Assembly (NCBI RefSeq): GCF_003432035.1
Contig: NZ_QOHO01000101.1
Coordinates: 1-33,372, forward strand
Length of the DNA: 33,372 bases
Direction: 5' to 3'
From: Lacrimispora amygdalina
GTDB lineage: Bacteria > Bacillota > Clostridia > Lachnospirales > Lachnospiraceae
The notes under the pieces were generated by a model. It did no database searches. It was given only the letters and a program-made list of their open reading frames with translations, and was not told the origin of the DNA. Numbering within the stretch: the first letter of the stretch is position 1; each line of letters starts with the position of its first letter. The translations under genes and the position numbers were made by a program. This document shows, in pieces, positions 15,358 to 23,249 of this stretch.

Positions 15358-16668
15358 ATGCCGGAAAATAACGGGCCAGATGATAGAAAGGCGGAGCCTC
15401 GCCGTTTTATCAATGAAAAGATTGTAAAACAGCCCATGTCAAAAAGGGATATGCTTAAGAGATTTCTGGGTCTTTTAGTGACTGCGGTTATTTTCGGAAT
15501 GGTTGCGGCAGTTACATTTGTCATATCCAGACCTGTAGCTGAGAGATTACTTGTGGGAGAATCCACCGGTGAGACGACTCCGGTGACCATACCAAAGGAT
15601 GAGCCTGAGACCGTTACTTCTGCGGCTGAAACTGCTACAACTGTGGCAGAGACGGAACCGATCGAGGATATTCTGAAGTCTGCCATGGAAAAGTATCCAT
15701 TTTCCGTGGATGATCTGAATACTCTTTACGGAAGCTTAAAATCTATGGTACAAAAGGCGGACAAGGGAATCGTTACGGTTCATTCCGTAAAGACTCAGAC
15801 GGACTGGTTTAATAATCCGGTAGAAAACTCAGGTTTGTTTTCCGGAGTGATTACTGCATCTGCTAACCAGGAGCTTCTGATATTAACACCGGAAGGTGCG
15901 GTAGAAGATGCAGAAGCGATTCGTGTTGCTTTTTCCGATGGAACAGAAGTTCAGGGAAAGATTAAGCAGACAGATAAGCTGTCTGGTATGGCAATCGTCA
16001 GCGTATCCACAGCTGAACTTAGCAGGTCCCTGCTGGAAGAGATTAAGGCGATTGAACTTGGCAATTCTTATTCGGTTAAGCAGGGAGATATTGTGGTTGC
16101 AATCGGAGCTCCTGCGGGAATGGTTCATTCCACCGGATATGGTTATATTTCTTTTATAACAAAGAATGTTCAGACGATAGATGGTATGACCAGAATCCTG
16201 TATACTGATGTCAGGGGGAATGCCGGAACCGGTACGTTTCTCATGAACACTTCCGGTCAGATCATCGGCTGGGTGACGGACCAGTATAAGAACGACAGCA
16301 GTAAAGATATGACAGCAGCCATGGCCATATCCGATTATAAGAGTATTTTGGAAAAGATGAGCAATGGTGCGCCATTCCCGTACTTTGGAATCAAAGGTCA
16401 GGAAGTGACCTCAGTCATGAACAGCAGCGGTATGCCTCTTGGCGTATATGTGGTGGAAGTGAATACAGACAGCCCTGCTTATAATACAGGAATACAGAGC
16501 GGTGATATTATCACCGAGATGGGCGGAGCAGCCATTGTTACCATGAAGGATTTTCAGGTGGTTCTGGAAAAATCCAGTCCGGGGCAGATCATTCCCGTGA
16601 CTGTATCCCGCAATGGGCGGGAAGAATATAAAAAGATACAATATCAGGTAACCATCGGAGCCAGGTAA
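15358..16668 (+). CDS. Membrane-anchored HtrA/DegP-like protein with PDZ domain, catalytic triad apparently lost
   Basis: A 436-residue protein with a cytoplasmic N terminus, one span (about 34-56), a Thr/Glu-rich linker, a trypsin-like fold (about 125-335) and a C-terminal PDZ domain (about 340-430; GVYVVEVNTDSPAYNTGIQSGDIITEMGG). The overall order is that of S1C proteases. The active-site regions, however, do not match. Where HtrA has TNNHV this protein has LTPEGAVEDAE (176-186). Where it has the Asp of SDLA it has LSGMAIV (208-214). Where it has GNSGGP it has GNAGTGTFL (287-295). So His, Asp and Ser all seem replaced. I infer a pseudoprotease acting as a scaffold or peptide-binding sensor. 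AAGGAGGGT precedes the ATG. The yhaM-like gene follows 46 bp later. Confidence 0.8.
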   Translation: MPENNGPDDRKAEPRRFINEKIVKQPMSKRDMLKRFLGLLVTAVIFGMVAAVTFVISRPVAERLLVGESTGETTPVTIPKDEPETVTSAAETATTVAETEPIEDILKSAMEKYPFSVDDLNTLYGSLKSMVQKADKGIVTVHSVKTQTDWFNNPVENSGLFSGVITASANQELLILTPEGAVEDAEAIRVAFSDGTEVQGKIKQTDKLSGMAIVSVSTAELSRSLLEEIKAIELGNSYSVKQGDIVVAIGAPAGMVHSTGYGYISFITKNVQTIDGMTRILYTDVRGNAGTGTFLMNTSGQIIGWVTDQYKNDSSKDMTAAMAISDYKSILEKMSNGAPFPYFGIKGQEVTSVMNSSGMPLGVYVVEVNTDSPAYNTGIQSGDIITEMGGAAIVTMKDFQVVLEKSSPGQIIPVTVSRNGREEYKKIQYQVTIGAR

Positions 16669-16683
16669 ATATCCTGGCTTCCT
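16658..16683 (+). terminator. Short intercistronic hairpin
   Basis: AGCCAGG pairs with CCTGGCT across the end of the HtrA-like gene, followed by TCCTTGTTGC. There is no clear T-run, so this is more likely an attenuating or 3'-stabilising hairpin than a full stop. Confidence 0.3.
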
Positions 16684-16714
16684 TGTTGCTGTCAGTGAGA
16701 TATGGAGGAAAAAA

Positions 16715-17665
16715 ATGAAGTATATTGAATCATTCCGGGAAGGAATGCATGTTTCTGATGTGTTTTTATGCAAAAACAGGCAGATTTCCCTGACAAAGTC
16801 AGGAAAGGAGTACGGCAACCTGATACTTCAGGATAAAACCGGGACTGTAGATGCTAAAATCTGGGATCTGGGATCCCCGGGTATCGGAAACTTTGAGACT
16901 CTGGATTATGTATACATAGATGCAGATGTAACGGTTTTCCAGAATTCCAATCAGCTGAATATTAAGAGAATCAGGAAAGCAGAAGAAGGAGAATATATCC
17001 CTGGGGATTATCTTCCTGTCTCTGCCAAAGATATAAAAGTGATGTTTGAAGAACTGACAGGCTTTATCCGGTCTGTAAAAAGTCCTCATTACAGAGCACT
17101 TTTAGAAAGCTTTTTTATAGAGGATGCAGCATTTGCCAAGGCGTTCCAGTTCCACTCTGCAGCCAAAAGCGTACATCATGGATTTGTAGGCGGACTGCTG
17201 GAGCATACACTGGGTGTAGTGAAGCTTTGCGATTATTATGCTGGATTCTATCCTTTGATTAACCGGGATCTTTTGCTGACGGCTGCCATGTTTCATGACA
17301 TCGGAAAGACAAAAGAACTATCCACGTTTCCTGAGAATGATTACACCGATGACGGACAGCTTCTTGGTCACATCATCATCGGAACGGAGATGGTGGGTGA
17401 GAGAATCCGTACCATTCCCGGATTCCCGGAGAAGTCTGCTACTGAATTAAAGCATTGCATTTTAGCCCATCACGGAGAACTGGAATACGGTTCGCCGAAA
17501 AAACCGGCTCTGATAGAGGCTCTGGCTCTTAACTTTGCGGATAACACAGACGCAAAGTTAGAGACGATGATAGAAGTGCTGAAAGCCGCCGGGGACAATA
17601 ACGGCTGGCTTGGATTTAACAGACTGATGGACACAAATATCAGAAAAACTACAAACGAGATCTAG
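16715..17665 (+). CDS. yhaM: YhaM-like 3'-5' exoribonuclease (OB-fold plus HD domain)
   Basis: A 316-residue cytoplasmic nuclease. The N-terminal OB-type nucleic-acid-binding domain (about 10-90) shows KNRQISLTKSGKEYGNLILQD and GTVDAKIWD. The HD phosphohydrolase domain has HHGFVGGLLEHTLGVV, the metal motif AAMFHDIGKTKEL (about 190-200) and ILAHHGELEYGSPKKP. This order and length match Bacillus YhaM/CbfA. The start is ATG 16715 behind GGAGG. A strong terminator follows at 17671-17710. Confidence 0.9.
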   Translation: MKYIESFREGMHVSDVFLCKNRQISLTKSGKEYGNLILQDKTGTVDAKIWDLGSPGIGNFETLDYVYIDADVTVFQNSNQLNIKRIRKAEEGEYIPGDYLPVSAKDIKVMFEELTGFIRSVKSPHYRALLESFFIEDAAFAKAFQFHSAAKSVHHGFVGGLLEHTLGVVKLCDYYAGFYPLINRDLLLTAAMFHDIGKTKELSTFPENDYTDDGQLLGHIIIGTEMVGERIRTIPGFPEKSATELKHCILAHHGELEYGSPKKPALIEALALNFADNTDAKLETMIEVLKAAGDNNGWLGFNRLMDTNIRKTTNEI

Positions 17666-17670
17666 ATGAT

Positions 17671-17710
17671 AAGGTGTTTAAGGAAGCTGTTTTTCCTTAG
17701 CACCTTTTTT
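17671..17710 (+). terminator. Rho-independent terminator after yhaM
   Basis: The stem is AAGGTGTTTAAGGAA (17671-17685) against TTCCTTAGCACCTT, with a small internal mismatch, ending in TTTTTT at 17705-17710. Confidence 0.9.
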
Positions 17711-17881
17711 GCGTGCGAAGAAGTACGGGGAATTTTAGAATTTCTTTCGTTTTCTCTGTCAATCAATTTAAGAATGGTAATTTATCCTAAGAATGTAGAG
17801 AAAACATATAGGAGTGAGGTATAATAAATGCATGGAACGCTGGGAGGAAACAGCGGATTATGATAGATAAGGAGAGATCAC

Positions 17882-18595
17882 ATGGACGCAAACCACATCT
17901 TATTAGTTGAAGATGACAAAGAAATCAGGCAGGGAGTTGAAATATACTTAAGAAGTCAGGGATACGAAGTGTTTCAGGCTGCAGACGGTTTAGAAGGCCT
18001 TAAAATACTGGAAAAGGAGGAAATTCATCTTGCGATTGTTGATGTCATGATGCCGCGGATGGATGGAATTACCATGACTGTTAAGCTGCGGGAAAAATTT
18101 GATTTTCCGGTGATTATTCTGTCTGCCAAGTCAGAAGAAGTGGATAAGATTATGGGTTTAAATATCGGGGCGGACGATTATGTTGCAAAGCCCTTTACCC
18201 CCATGGAACTCCTTGCCAGAGTGAATTCCCAGCTGAGGCGGTACAGAAAATATATGGATATGCTGGAAGCGAAGGAACAGAAAGAGAAAAGCAATGTCTA
18301 TGCCATCGGAGGGCTGGAATTAAATGAAGATACGGTTGAGGTTACGGTAGATGAGAAACCGGTAAAGCTGACTCCCATTGAATTTAAGATCCTGGCGCTG
18401 CTTATGAAAAATCCTGGAAGGGTATTTTCGGCGGAAGAAATTTATGAAAGAGTCTGGAATGAGCGGGCCATCAATACCGATACCATTATGGTGCATATAA
18501 GAAAAATCCGGGAAAAGATTGAATTAAATCCGAAGGAACCGAAATATTTAAAGGTGGTGTGGGGAGTTGGATATAAAATTGAAAAACAGGCATAG
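17882..18595 (+). CDS. OmpR/PhoB-family response regulator
   Basis: A DNA-binding response regulator of 237 residues. The receiver domain has ILLVEDDKE, Asp54 in LAIVDVMMPRMDGI, ILSAKS and ADDYVAKPF. The winged-helix domain has LTPIEFKILALLMKNPGRVF and NTDTIMVHIRKIREKI. AAGGAGAG precedes ATG 17882. A perfect TATAAT (17820-17825) lies about 55 bp upstream but lacks a matching -35, so expression may need an activator, perhaps itself. Its last 29 bp overlap the start of the histidine kinase gene, marking a coupled two-component operon. The overall look is VanR-like, but the target is unknown. Confidence 0.92.
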   Translation: MDANHILLVEDDKEIRQGVEIYLRSQGYEVFQAADGLEGLKILEKEEIHLAIVDVMMPRMDGITMTVKLREKFDFPVIILSAKSEEVDKIMGLNIGADDYVAKPFTPMELLARVNSQLRRYRKYMDMLEAKEQKEKSNVYAIGGLELNEDTVEVTVDEKPVKLTPIEFKILALLMKNPGRVFSAEEIYERVWNERAINTDTIMVHIRKIREKIELNPKEPKYLKVVWGVGYKIEKQA

Positions 18596-20786
18596 AATCA
18601 GTGTGCTTCTTGCAGCAGCAGTTGTTTTTGCAGCAGCATTTATTATGGTAGGGCTTTACCCCTTCTTTGAAAACGAATCTTCCCGGAACGGCGTTCCGGT
18701 ATATGAAGAAAATGCTTTTTTGAGACACCTGGTTTTCGGCAATTACGTTCTGGCAATGGAGGATGCGCAGGCAGAGCAGAATAAGATACTTTCGCCCTTT
18801 CAATATTTTTTACCGGAAGCAGAGACAGAGCTGAAAGCCGGTAGCGGCGGTGAAAATGAAAAGAGTGCTGGGACACCTGATGATGAGATTTTTACAGATG
18901 ACGGGGATGAAAAAACTGAATATTTAAGAAGTCTGCGTAAGAATTGCATACGGGAATATGAAAACTGGAACCGGTATTTCGGGAGCATTCGAAACTCCAT
19001 TGATTATCAGATGATAGATGAAAACGGCAAAGTGATACTGGATCATTCAGAGGGACGGTTTATCCCCAACAACAGCCATTATGTGTTTCAGGCAGTTTTG
19101 CATTACGATGAACTGGGACGCATGGATATATCCTGTGTGAGAGGGGAGAATACAGCTTACTTACTCAATACGCTTCAGGATTTCGGCGATGCAGATCCCA
19201 TGGAGAGTTATTACGATGAACAGTACTTCCCTGAAGGGAAGTTTAGACTATCTAATCCCAGAAGTGTGACATTTGCCTATGGCATGTCAGAGCAGCAGAT
19301 AGACGCTCTGAAGGATACGAACGGTAATATCTGGACTGCTTATGAGAACTCCGGAAGTGTTACCCGTATATTTATCGGGCTGATTTGTGCAGTGGCTGCT
19401 CTTGCCCTTTTCATTTCCTGCTTTGATGTGACACTTGCAGACAGTGTTGGTCTTTTAAGAACTCCATTCGAACTTGTGGCAGGCATTGGTGCCGGTTCGG
19501 TTGCTTTTGGCGCAGGGCTTACCAGTCTGGTAGCTGTGACAAACCGGGGGGATTTATACAATGCTCTTTTGCGTGCCAATTTTCTTCCTGTGGTAGCGGA
19601 TATCATGGTAAAGCTGTGGAATTTTCTCTGGTGGCTGGTGCCCTTTGCGGTCATTTACTGGTCTGTCCTGTGTATCAGAGATGTGTTTCACATTGGCATC
19701 GGCCGTTATTTAAGGGAGAGAACCATATGCGGCCTGTTCTGGGGCTGGGTGATAAGAAGTCTGAGAAAATTGTTCGGATATCTGGCAAACATTAATTTGC
19801 AGGATAAATCAGACCGGACAATCTTCAAGATTGCAGCAGTGAATTTTATTGTTCTTACTGTTTTGTGCAGTCTGTGGTTTTTGGGTATCGGTGCAATATT
19901 TGTTTACTCCATTATTCTGTTTTTCGTTATGAGAAAGTACTACCTGGATTTAAGCAGCAAATATAATATGCTGTTAAAAGCAACCAATCAGATTGCCGAA
20001 GGGAATTTAGAGGTAGTAATCGAAGAGGATCTGGGTGTGTTTGAAGCATTTAAGAAGGAAATACAAAAGATACAGAGCGGACTTAAGGTGGTAGTTGATG
20101 AGGAGGTAAAAAGCCAGAAACTGAAAACTGATTTAATCAGCAATATGTCTCATGATTTAAAGACACCCCTTACAGCCATTATAACCTATGTTAATTTATT
20201 AAAGGATGATCATGCGACTCCGGAACAGCGCAAAGCCTATATCGATATTCTGGAACAGAAATCCATGCGGTTAAAGGCGCTGATCGAGGATTTGTTTGAG
20301 ATCAGCAAGGCGAACAGCAACAATGTGACACTGGATCTGGAAGATGTTGATATTGTCAGTCTGTTAAAAGAGGTCAGTTTTGAGCTTTGTGATAAGATTG
20401 AGGAATCAACCATTGATTTTCGCTGGAATTTACCCGACGAGAAAATTATACTTTCTCTGGACAGCCAAAAGACTTATCGTATCTTTGATAATCTGCTGAC
20501 CAATATCATAAAATATGCAATGCCTGGAACGCGTGCTTACATTGATATGAAAAAAGACAATGGCTGGGTCGTCATTATATTAAAAAATGTTTCAGCTGCA
20601 GAACTAACCTTTAATCCGGAGGAAATTACGGAACGTTTTGCCAGAGGTGATCAGGCCCGCAATACAGAAGGTTCCGGCCTTGGTATGGCTATAGCGAAAA
20701 GCTTTGTGGAGCTGCAGAACGGAAAACTTACCGTTGAAACAGAGGCTGATTTATTCCGGGTCATAATACGCTGGCCGATTATGTAA
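18567..20786 (+). CDS. Multi-span sensor histidine kinase, partner of the upstream response regulator
   Basis: A 739-residue kinase, long for this class. An N-terminal span (about 10-32) is followed by an extracytoplasmic domain of about 230 residues. About four further spans follow (near 268-290, 300-320, 345-368 and 415-455), then a HAMP-like linker. The acceptor box NMSHDLKTPLTAIITYVNLL has His529. The ATPase domain includes LLTNIIKYAMPGTR and GSGLGMAIAKSF. The start is a TTG: either 18567 (AAGGTGG 9 nt upstream) or 18579, both inside the response regulator gene. The overlap shows translational coupling. The N-terminal sensor is not a domain I recognise. Confidence 0.88.
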   Translation: MDIKLKNRHRISVLLAAAVVFAAAFIMVGLYPFFENESSRNGVPVYEENAFLRHLVFGNYVLAMEDAQAEQNKILSPFQYFLPEAETELKAGSGGENEKSAGTPDDEIFTDDGDEKTEYLRSLRKNCIREYENWNRYFGSIRNSIDYQMIDENGKVILDHSEGRFIPNNSHYVFQAVLHYDELGRMDISCVRGENTAYLLNTLQDFGDADPMESYYDEQYFPEGKFRLSNPRSVTFAYGMSEQQIDALKDTNGNIWTAYENSGSVTRIFIGLICAVAALALFISCFDVTLADSVGLLRTPFELVAGIGAGSVAFGAGLTSLVAVTNRGDLYNALLRANFLPVVADIMVKLWNFLWWLVPFAVIYWSVLCIRDVFHIGIGRYLRERTICGLFWGWVIRSLRKLFGYLANINLQDKSDRTIFKIAAVNFIVLTVLCSLWFLGIGAIFVYSIILFFVMRKYYLDLSSKYNMLLKATNQIAEGNLEVVIEEDLGVFEAFKKEIQKIQSGLKVVVDEEVKSQKLKTDLISNMSHDLKTPLTAIITYVNLLKDDHATPEQRKAYIDILEQKSMRLKALIEDLFEISKANSNNVTLDLEDVDIVSLLKEVSFELCDKIEESTIDFRWNLPDEKIILSLDSQKTYRIFDNLLTNIIKYAMPGTRAYIDMKKDNGWVVIILKNVSAAELTFNPEEITERFARGDQARNTEGSGLGMAIAKSFVELQNGKLTVETEADLFRVIIRWPIM

Positions 20787-20837
20787 GGATATGATTTTCG
20801 AAAATAAAAATAAAATAAAAAAAATTTCCAAAACTTC

Positions 20838-20866
20838 TTGAAAACCGGATAATAACTGTTTATACT
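20838..20866 (+). promoter_or_regulatory. nagA promoter
   Basis: TTGAAA (20838-20843), 17 bp, TATACT (20861-20866), about 67 bp upstream of the nagA start. This separates nagA transcription from the two-component operon. Confidence 0.65.
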
Positions 20867-20932
20867 GAAAGAAAGATCAGATTCAGTCTGTCACACCAGT
20901 ATAGGAAACCGGAAGGAGAGAGGAGTACGAAT

Positions 20933-22093
20933 ATGATAATACAGAGCAAACGCGTCTGGATCGCGGGACAGTTTATTCCGGCACAGCTTGAACTGTCAGA
21001 AGGAAAAATTTCAGCAGTGAACGGGTATGGAACCCATCCGGCAGAACATGATTATGGAAACGACCGGATTGTACCGGGGTTTATTGATATCCATACCCAT
21101 GGAGCATACGGCTATGATACCAATGACGGAGACCCCCAGGGACTCAGAGACTGGGTTAAAAGGATTCCGGAAGAGGGGGTTACTGCACTTTTGCCGACGA
21201 CAGTTACACAGATGCCCGGAGTTCTGGAAAAAGCAGTTTCCAACATAGCGGATGTGGTAAATGAAGGTTATGAAGGAGCTGAGATCCTGGGAATTCATTT
21301 CGAAGGACCTTATCTGGACATGAAATACAAGGGAGCACAGCCTCCGGAAGCCATAGCAAAGCCCTCCGTAGAGCAGTTTGAGAGTTATCAGAAGGCGGCA
21401 AAAGGAAAGATTAAATATATCACTCTTGCCCCAGAACGGGATGAAAACTTTGCTCTTACAAAATACTGTAAAAAGCATGGTGTAGTGGTGAGCATGGGCC
21501 ATTCAGCTGCCACGTATGACCAGGCTCTCATGGGAATTGCCAATGGAGTCACTTCCATGACGCATGTCTATAACGGCATGACAGCCTATCATCACCGGGA
21601 CCCGGGGCTGGTAGGCACTGCCCTTCGAGTAAGGGACATTTACGGGGAAATCATCTGTGATGGATGCCACAGCCACCTGGCAGCCTTAAATAACTACTAT
21701 ACGGCAAAAGGCAGGGATTATGCCATTATGATCAGCGATTCCCTGAGAGCCAAGAATTGTCCGGCAGGAGGCCAGTTCCAGATGGGAGGTCATGACATCG
21801 AAGTCAGGGAGAATGGTCTTGCTTATTTAAAGGGAACGGAAACCATAGCTGGCAGTACCTTAAAGATGAACATGGGATTAAAGCTCCTGGTGGAGGAAGC
21901 CATGGTGCCTTTTGATTCTGCTCTTAATTCCTGTACCATAAACCCGGCCAGGTGTCTGGGGATGGATGACAGGAAAGGGCGTTTGAATGCCGGATACGAT
22001 GCGGATATTGTGGTGCTGAACGATGCTTATGATGTAGTGGAGACATATTGCAGAGGAATGAAAATGGTTGATAAAGCAGGTTGTAACACCTGA
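20933..22093 (+). CDS. nagA: N-acetylglucosamine-6-phosphate deacetylase
   Basis: A cytoplasmic amidohydrolase of 386 residues that removes the acetyl group from GlcNAc-6-phosphate, feeding amino-sugar and peptidoglycan recycling. Visible family motifs are the metal pair in PGFIDIHTHGAYGYDTND, the metal-ligand Glu in GIHFEGPYLD, VVSMGHSAATYDQA, MTHVYNGMTAYHHRDPGLVG, and the catalytic Asp in AIMISDSLRAKNCPAGG. The C-terminal LKGTETIAGSTLKMN and GRLNAGYDADIVVLN complete the barrel. AAGGAGAGAGGAG lies upstream. nagB is not adjacent in this window. All catalytic motifs appear intact. Confidence 0.93.
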   Translation: MIIQSKRVWIAGQFIPAQLELSEGKISAVNGYGTHPAEHDYGNDRIVPGFIDIHTHGAYGYDTNDGDPQGLRDWVKRIPEEGVTALLPTTVTQMPGVLEKAVSNIADVVNEGYEGAEILGIHFEGPYLDMKYKGAQPPEAIAKPSVEQFESYQKAAKGKIKYITLAPERDENFALTKYCKKHGVVVSMGHSAATYDQALMGIANGVTSMTHVYNGMTAYHHRDPGLVGTALRVRDIYGEIICDGCHSHLAALNNYYTAKGRDYAIMISDSLRAKNCPAGGQFQMGGHDIEVRENGLAYLKGTETIAGSTLKMNMGLKLLVEEAMVPFDSALNSCTINPARCLGMDDRKGRLNAGYDADIVVLNDAYDVVETYCRGMKMVDKAGCNT

Positions 22094-22146
22094 ATGGTTG
22101 TGGAAAGTGCACAAAAAACTATTCATTAATATGTAATGATACACAG

Positions 22147-22176
22147 TTGTTATATCCCTTTATAATATGTTATACT
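22147..22176 (+). promoter_or_regulatory. Promoter of beta-glucoside operon
   Basis: TTGTTA (22147-22152), 18 bp, TATACT (22171-22176). It lies directly ahead of the antiterminator element, so transcripts would begin a few bases before it. A second -10-like TATAAT is at 22161-22166. Confidence 0.5.
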
Positions 22177-22188
22177 TATACTATTAAG

Positions 22189-22264
22189 GGATTGTAACTG
22201 TTCAGCAGGCAACACCTAAATCAGTGTGCATATGAAACTATGCATACTGATTTAGGTGTTTTTT
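22189..22264 (+). promoter_or_regulatory. RAT antiterminator and overlapping terminator (LicT/BglG switch)
   Basis: The 28-nt element 22189-22216 starts GGATTGTAACTG, continues with CAGCAGGCAA and ends ACC; it matches the ribonucleic antiterminator consensus bound by BglG-family proteins. Its last 6 bases are the start of a 22-bp terminator stem (22211-22232 with 22239-22260, one G-U pair, loop TGAAAC) followed by TTTTTT. The two folds are mutually exclusive. When active LicT binds the RAT, the terminator cannot form and licT, bglP, bglA and the HPr gene are transcribed. Confidence 0.93.
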
Positions 22265-22288
22265 ATTTAAAAGAGGAGGAATCAAAAG

Positions 22289-23158
22289 ATGAATTATCGT
22301 GTTAAAAAAATATACAATAACAATATTATTTTAGCGGAAGATGATAAGATGTCTGAAGTGATACTCTTGGGGAAAGGAATCGCATTTCAAAAACAGATCG
22401 GAGATATAGTCGACATAGACAAAATCGATAAAAAATTTATATTCGAATCCCCTGAAACTTATTCTAAATATATTACCTTATTAAAGGAAATACCCTTAAA
22501 TCAGGTGGAACTGGCAAATAAAATAATTGAACAGGCCCAGGAAGAGCTGGAGGTTACATTTCATGACAGTATCTATATTGGGTTAACAGATCACATCAGC
22601 TATACTATATCCAGATACAAGACAGGTCTGGCGATAAAAAATGCTTTACTCTGGGAGATAAGGAACTATTATCCAAAGGAATATCAGGCAGCAAAAAATT
22701 CACTCAACCTGATCAGATATTATGAAAAAATTTATCTTTCGGATGATGAAATAGGATTTATTGCACTTCATTTTATAAATGCACAGCAGAATGGTGAGGA
22801 AATTAAGCAGACGATGGCGGTAGCAGAAATTGAACATGACGTTTTGAATCTTGTTAAATACCATTATCAGATTGAACTAAATGAAGATACGTTAAATTAC
22901 AGCCGCTTTGTCACTCATATCCGCTTTTTTGCAAGAAGGCTGTTAAAAAAAGAAATATTTATGTCAGAAGATAATTTCCTTTATGATCAGATAAAAGTAA
23001 AAATGCCTCATGCAAAAGCATGTGCGGATAAAGTTAAGGACTATTTCATAAAAAAATACAATATTACAATTTCCCAGGAAGAAATGATCTATTTTATGCT
23101 CCATATCAACCGGGTTGCAGAAAGGGAAATCAAAGAGAGCAGAAACGAAACCCGGTGA
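22289..23158 (+). CDS. licT: LicT/BglG-type transcription antiterminator
   Basis: An RNA-binding antiterminator of 289 residues. The first roughly 55 residues form the CAT RNA-binding domain (MNYRVKKIYNNNIILAED, GKGIAFQKQIGD). Two PTS regulation domains follow. PRD1 (about 70-170) contains FHDSIYIGLTDHISYTI and DDEIGFIALHFINAQ. PRD2 (about 175-280) contains YSRFVTHIRFFARRL and EEMIYFMLHINRV. These hold the four histidines phosphorylated by EIIBgl and HPr to repress or activate it. AGAGGAGGA lies before ATG 22289. It is the first gene of the operon and acts on the RAT at 22189. Confidence 0.95.
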   Translation: MNYRVKKIYNNNIILAEDDKMSEVILLGKGIAFQKQIGDIVDIDKIDKKFIFESPETYSKYITLLKEIPLNQVELANKIIEQAQEELEVTFHDSIYIGLTDHISYTISRYKTGLAIKNALLWEIRNYYPKEYQAAKNSLNLIRYYEKIYLSDDEIGFIALHFINAQQNGEEIKQTMAVAEIEHDVLNLVKYHYQIELNEDTLNYSRFVTHIRFFARRLLKKEIFMSEDNFLYDQIKVKMPHAKACADKVKDYFIKKYNITISQEEMIYFMLHINRVAEREIKESRNETR

Positions 23159-23187
23159 AGTCAGTAATATCAGAACCAGGATTTAAT

Positions 23188-23211
23188 AAAAAGGAACGTC
23201 GACACCTTTTT
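23188..23211 (+). terminator. Weak hairpin between licT and bglP
   Basis: AAAAAGG (23188-23194) pairs with CCTTTTT (23205-23211) across a 10-nt loop. The 7-bp AT-rich stem with a T-run could attenuate read-through. No second RAT overlaps it. Confidence 0.35.
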
Positions 23212-23249
23212 ATTTCATATAGATATTAACATAGAACCAGGAGAAAATT

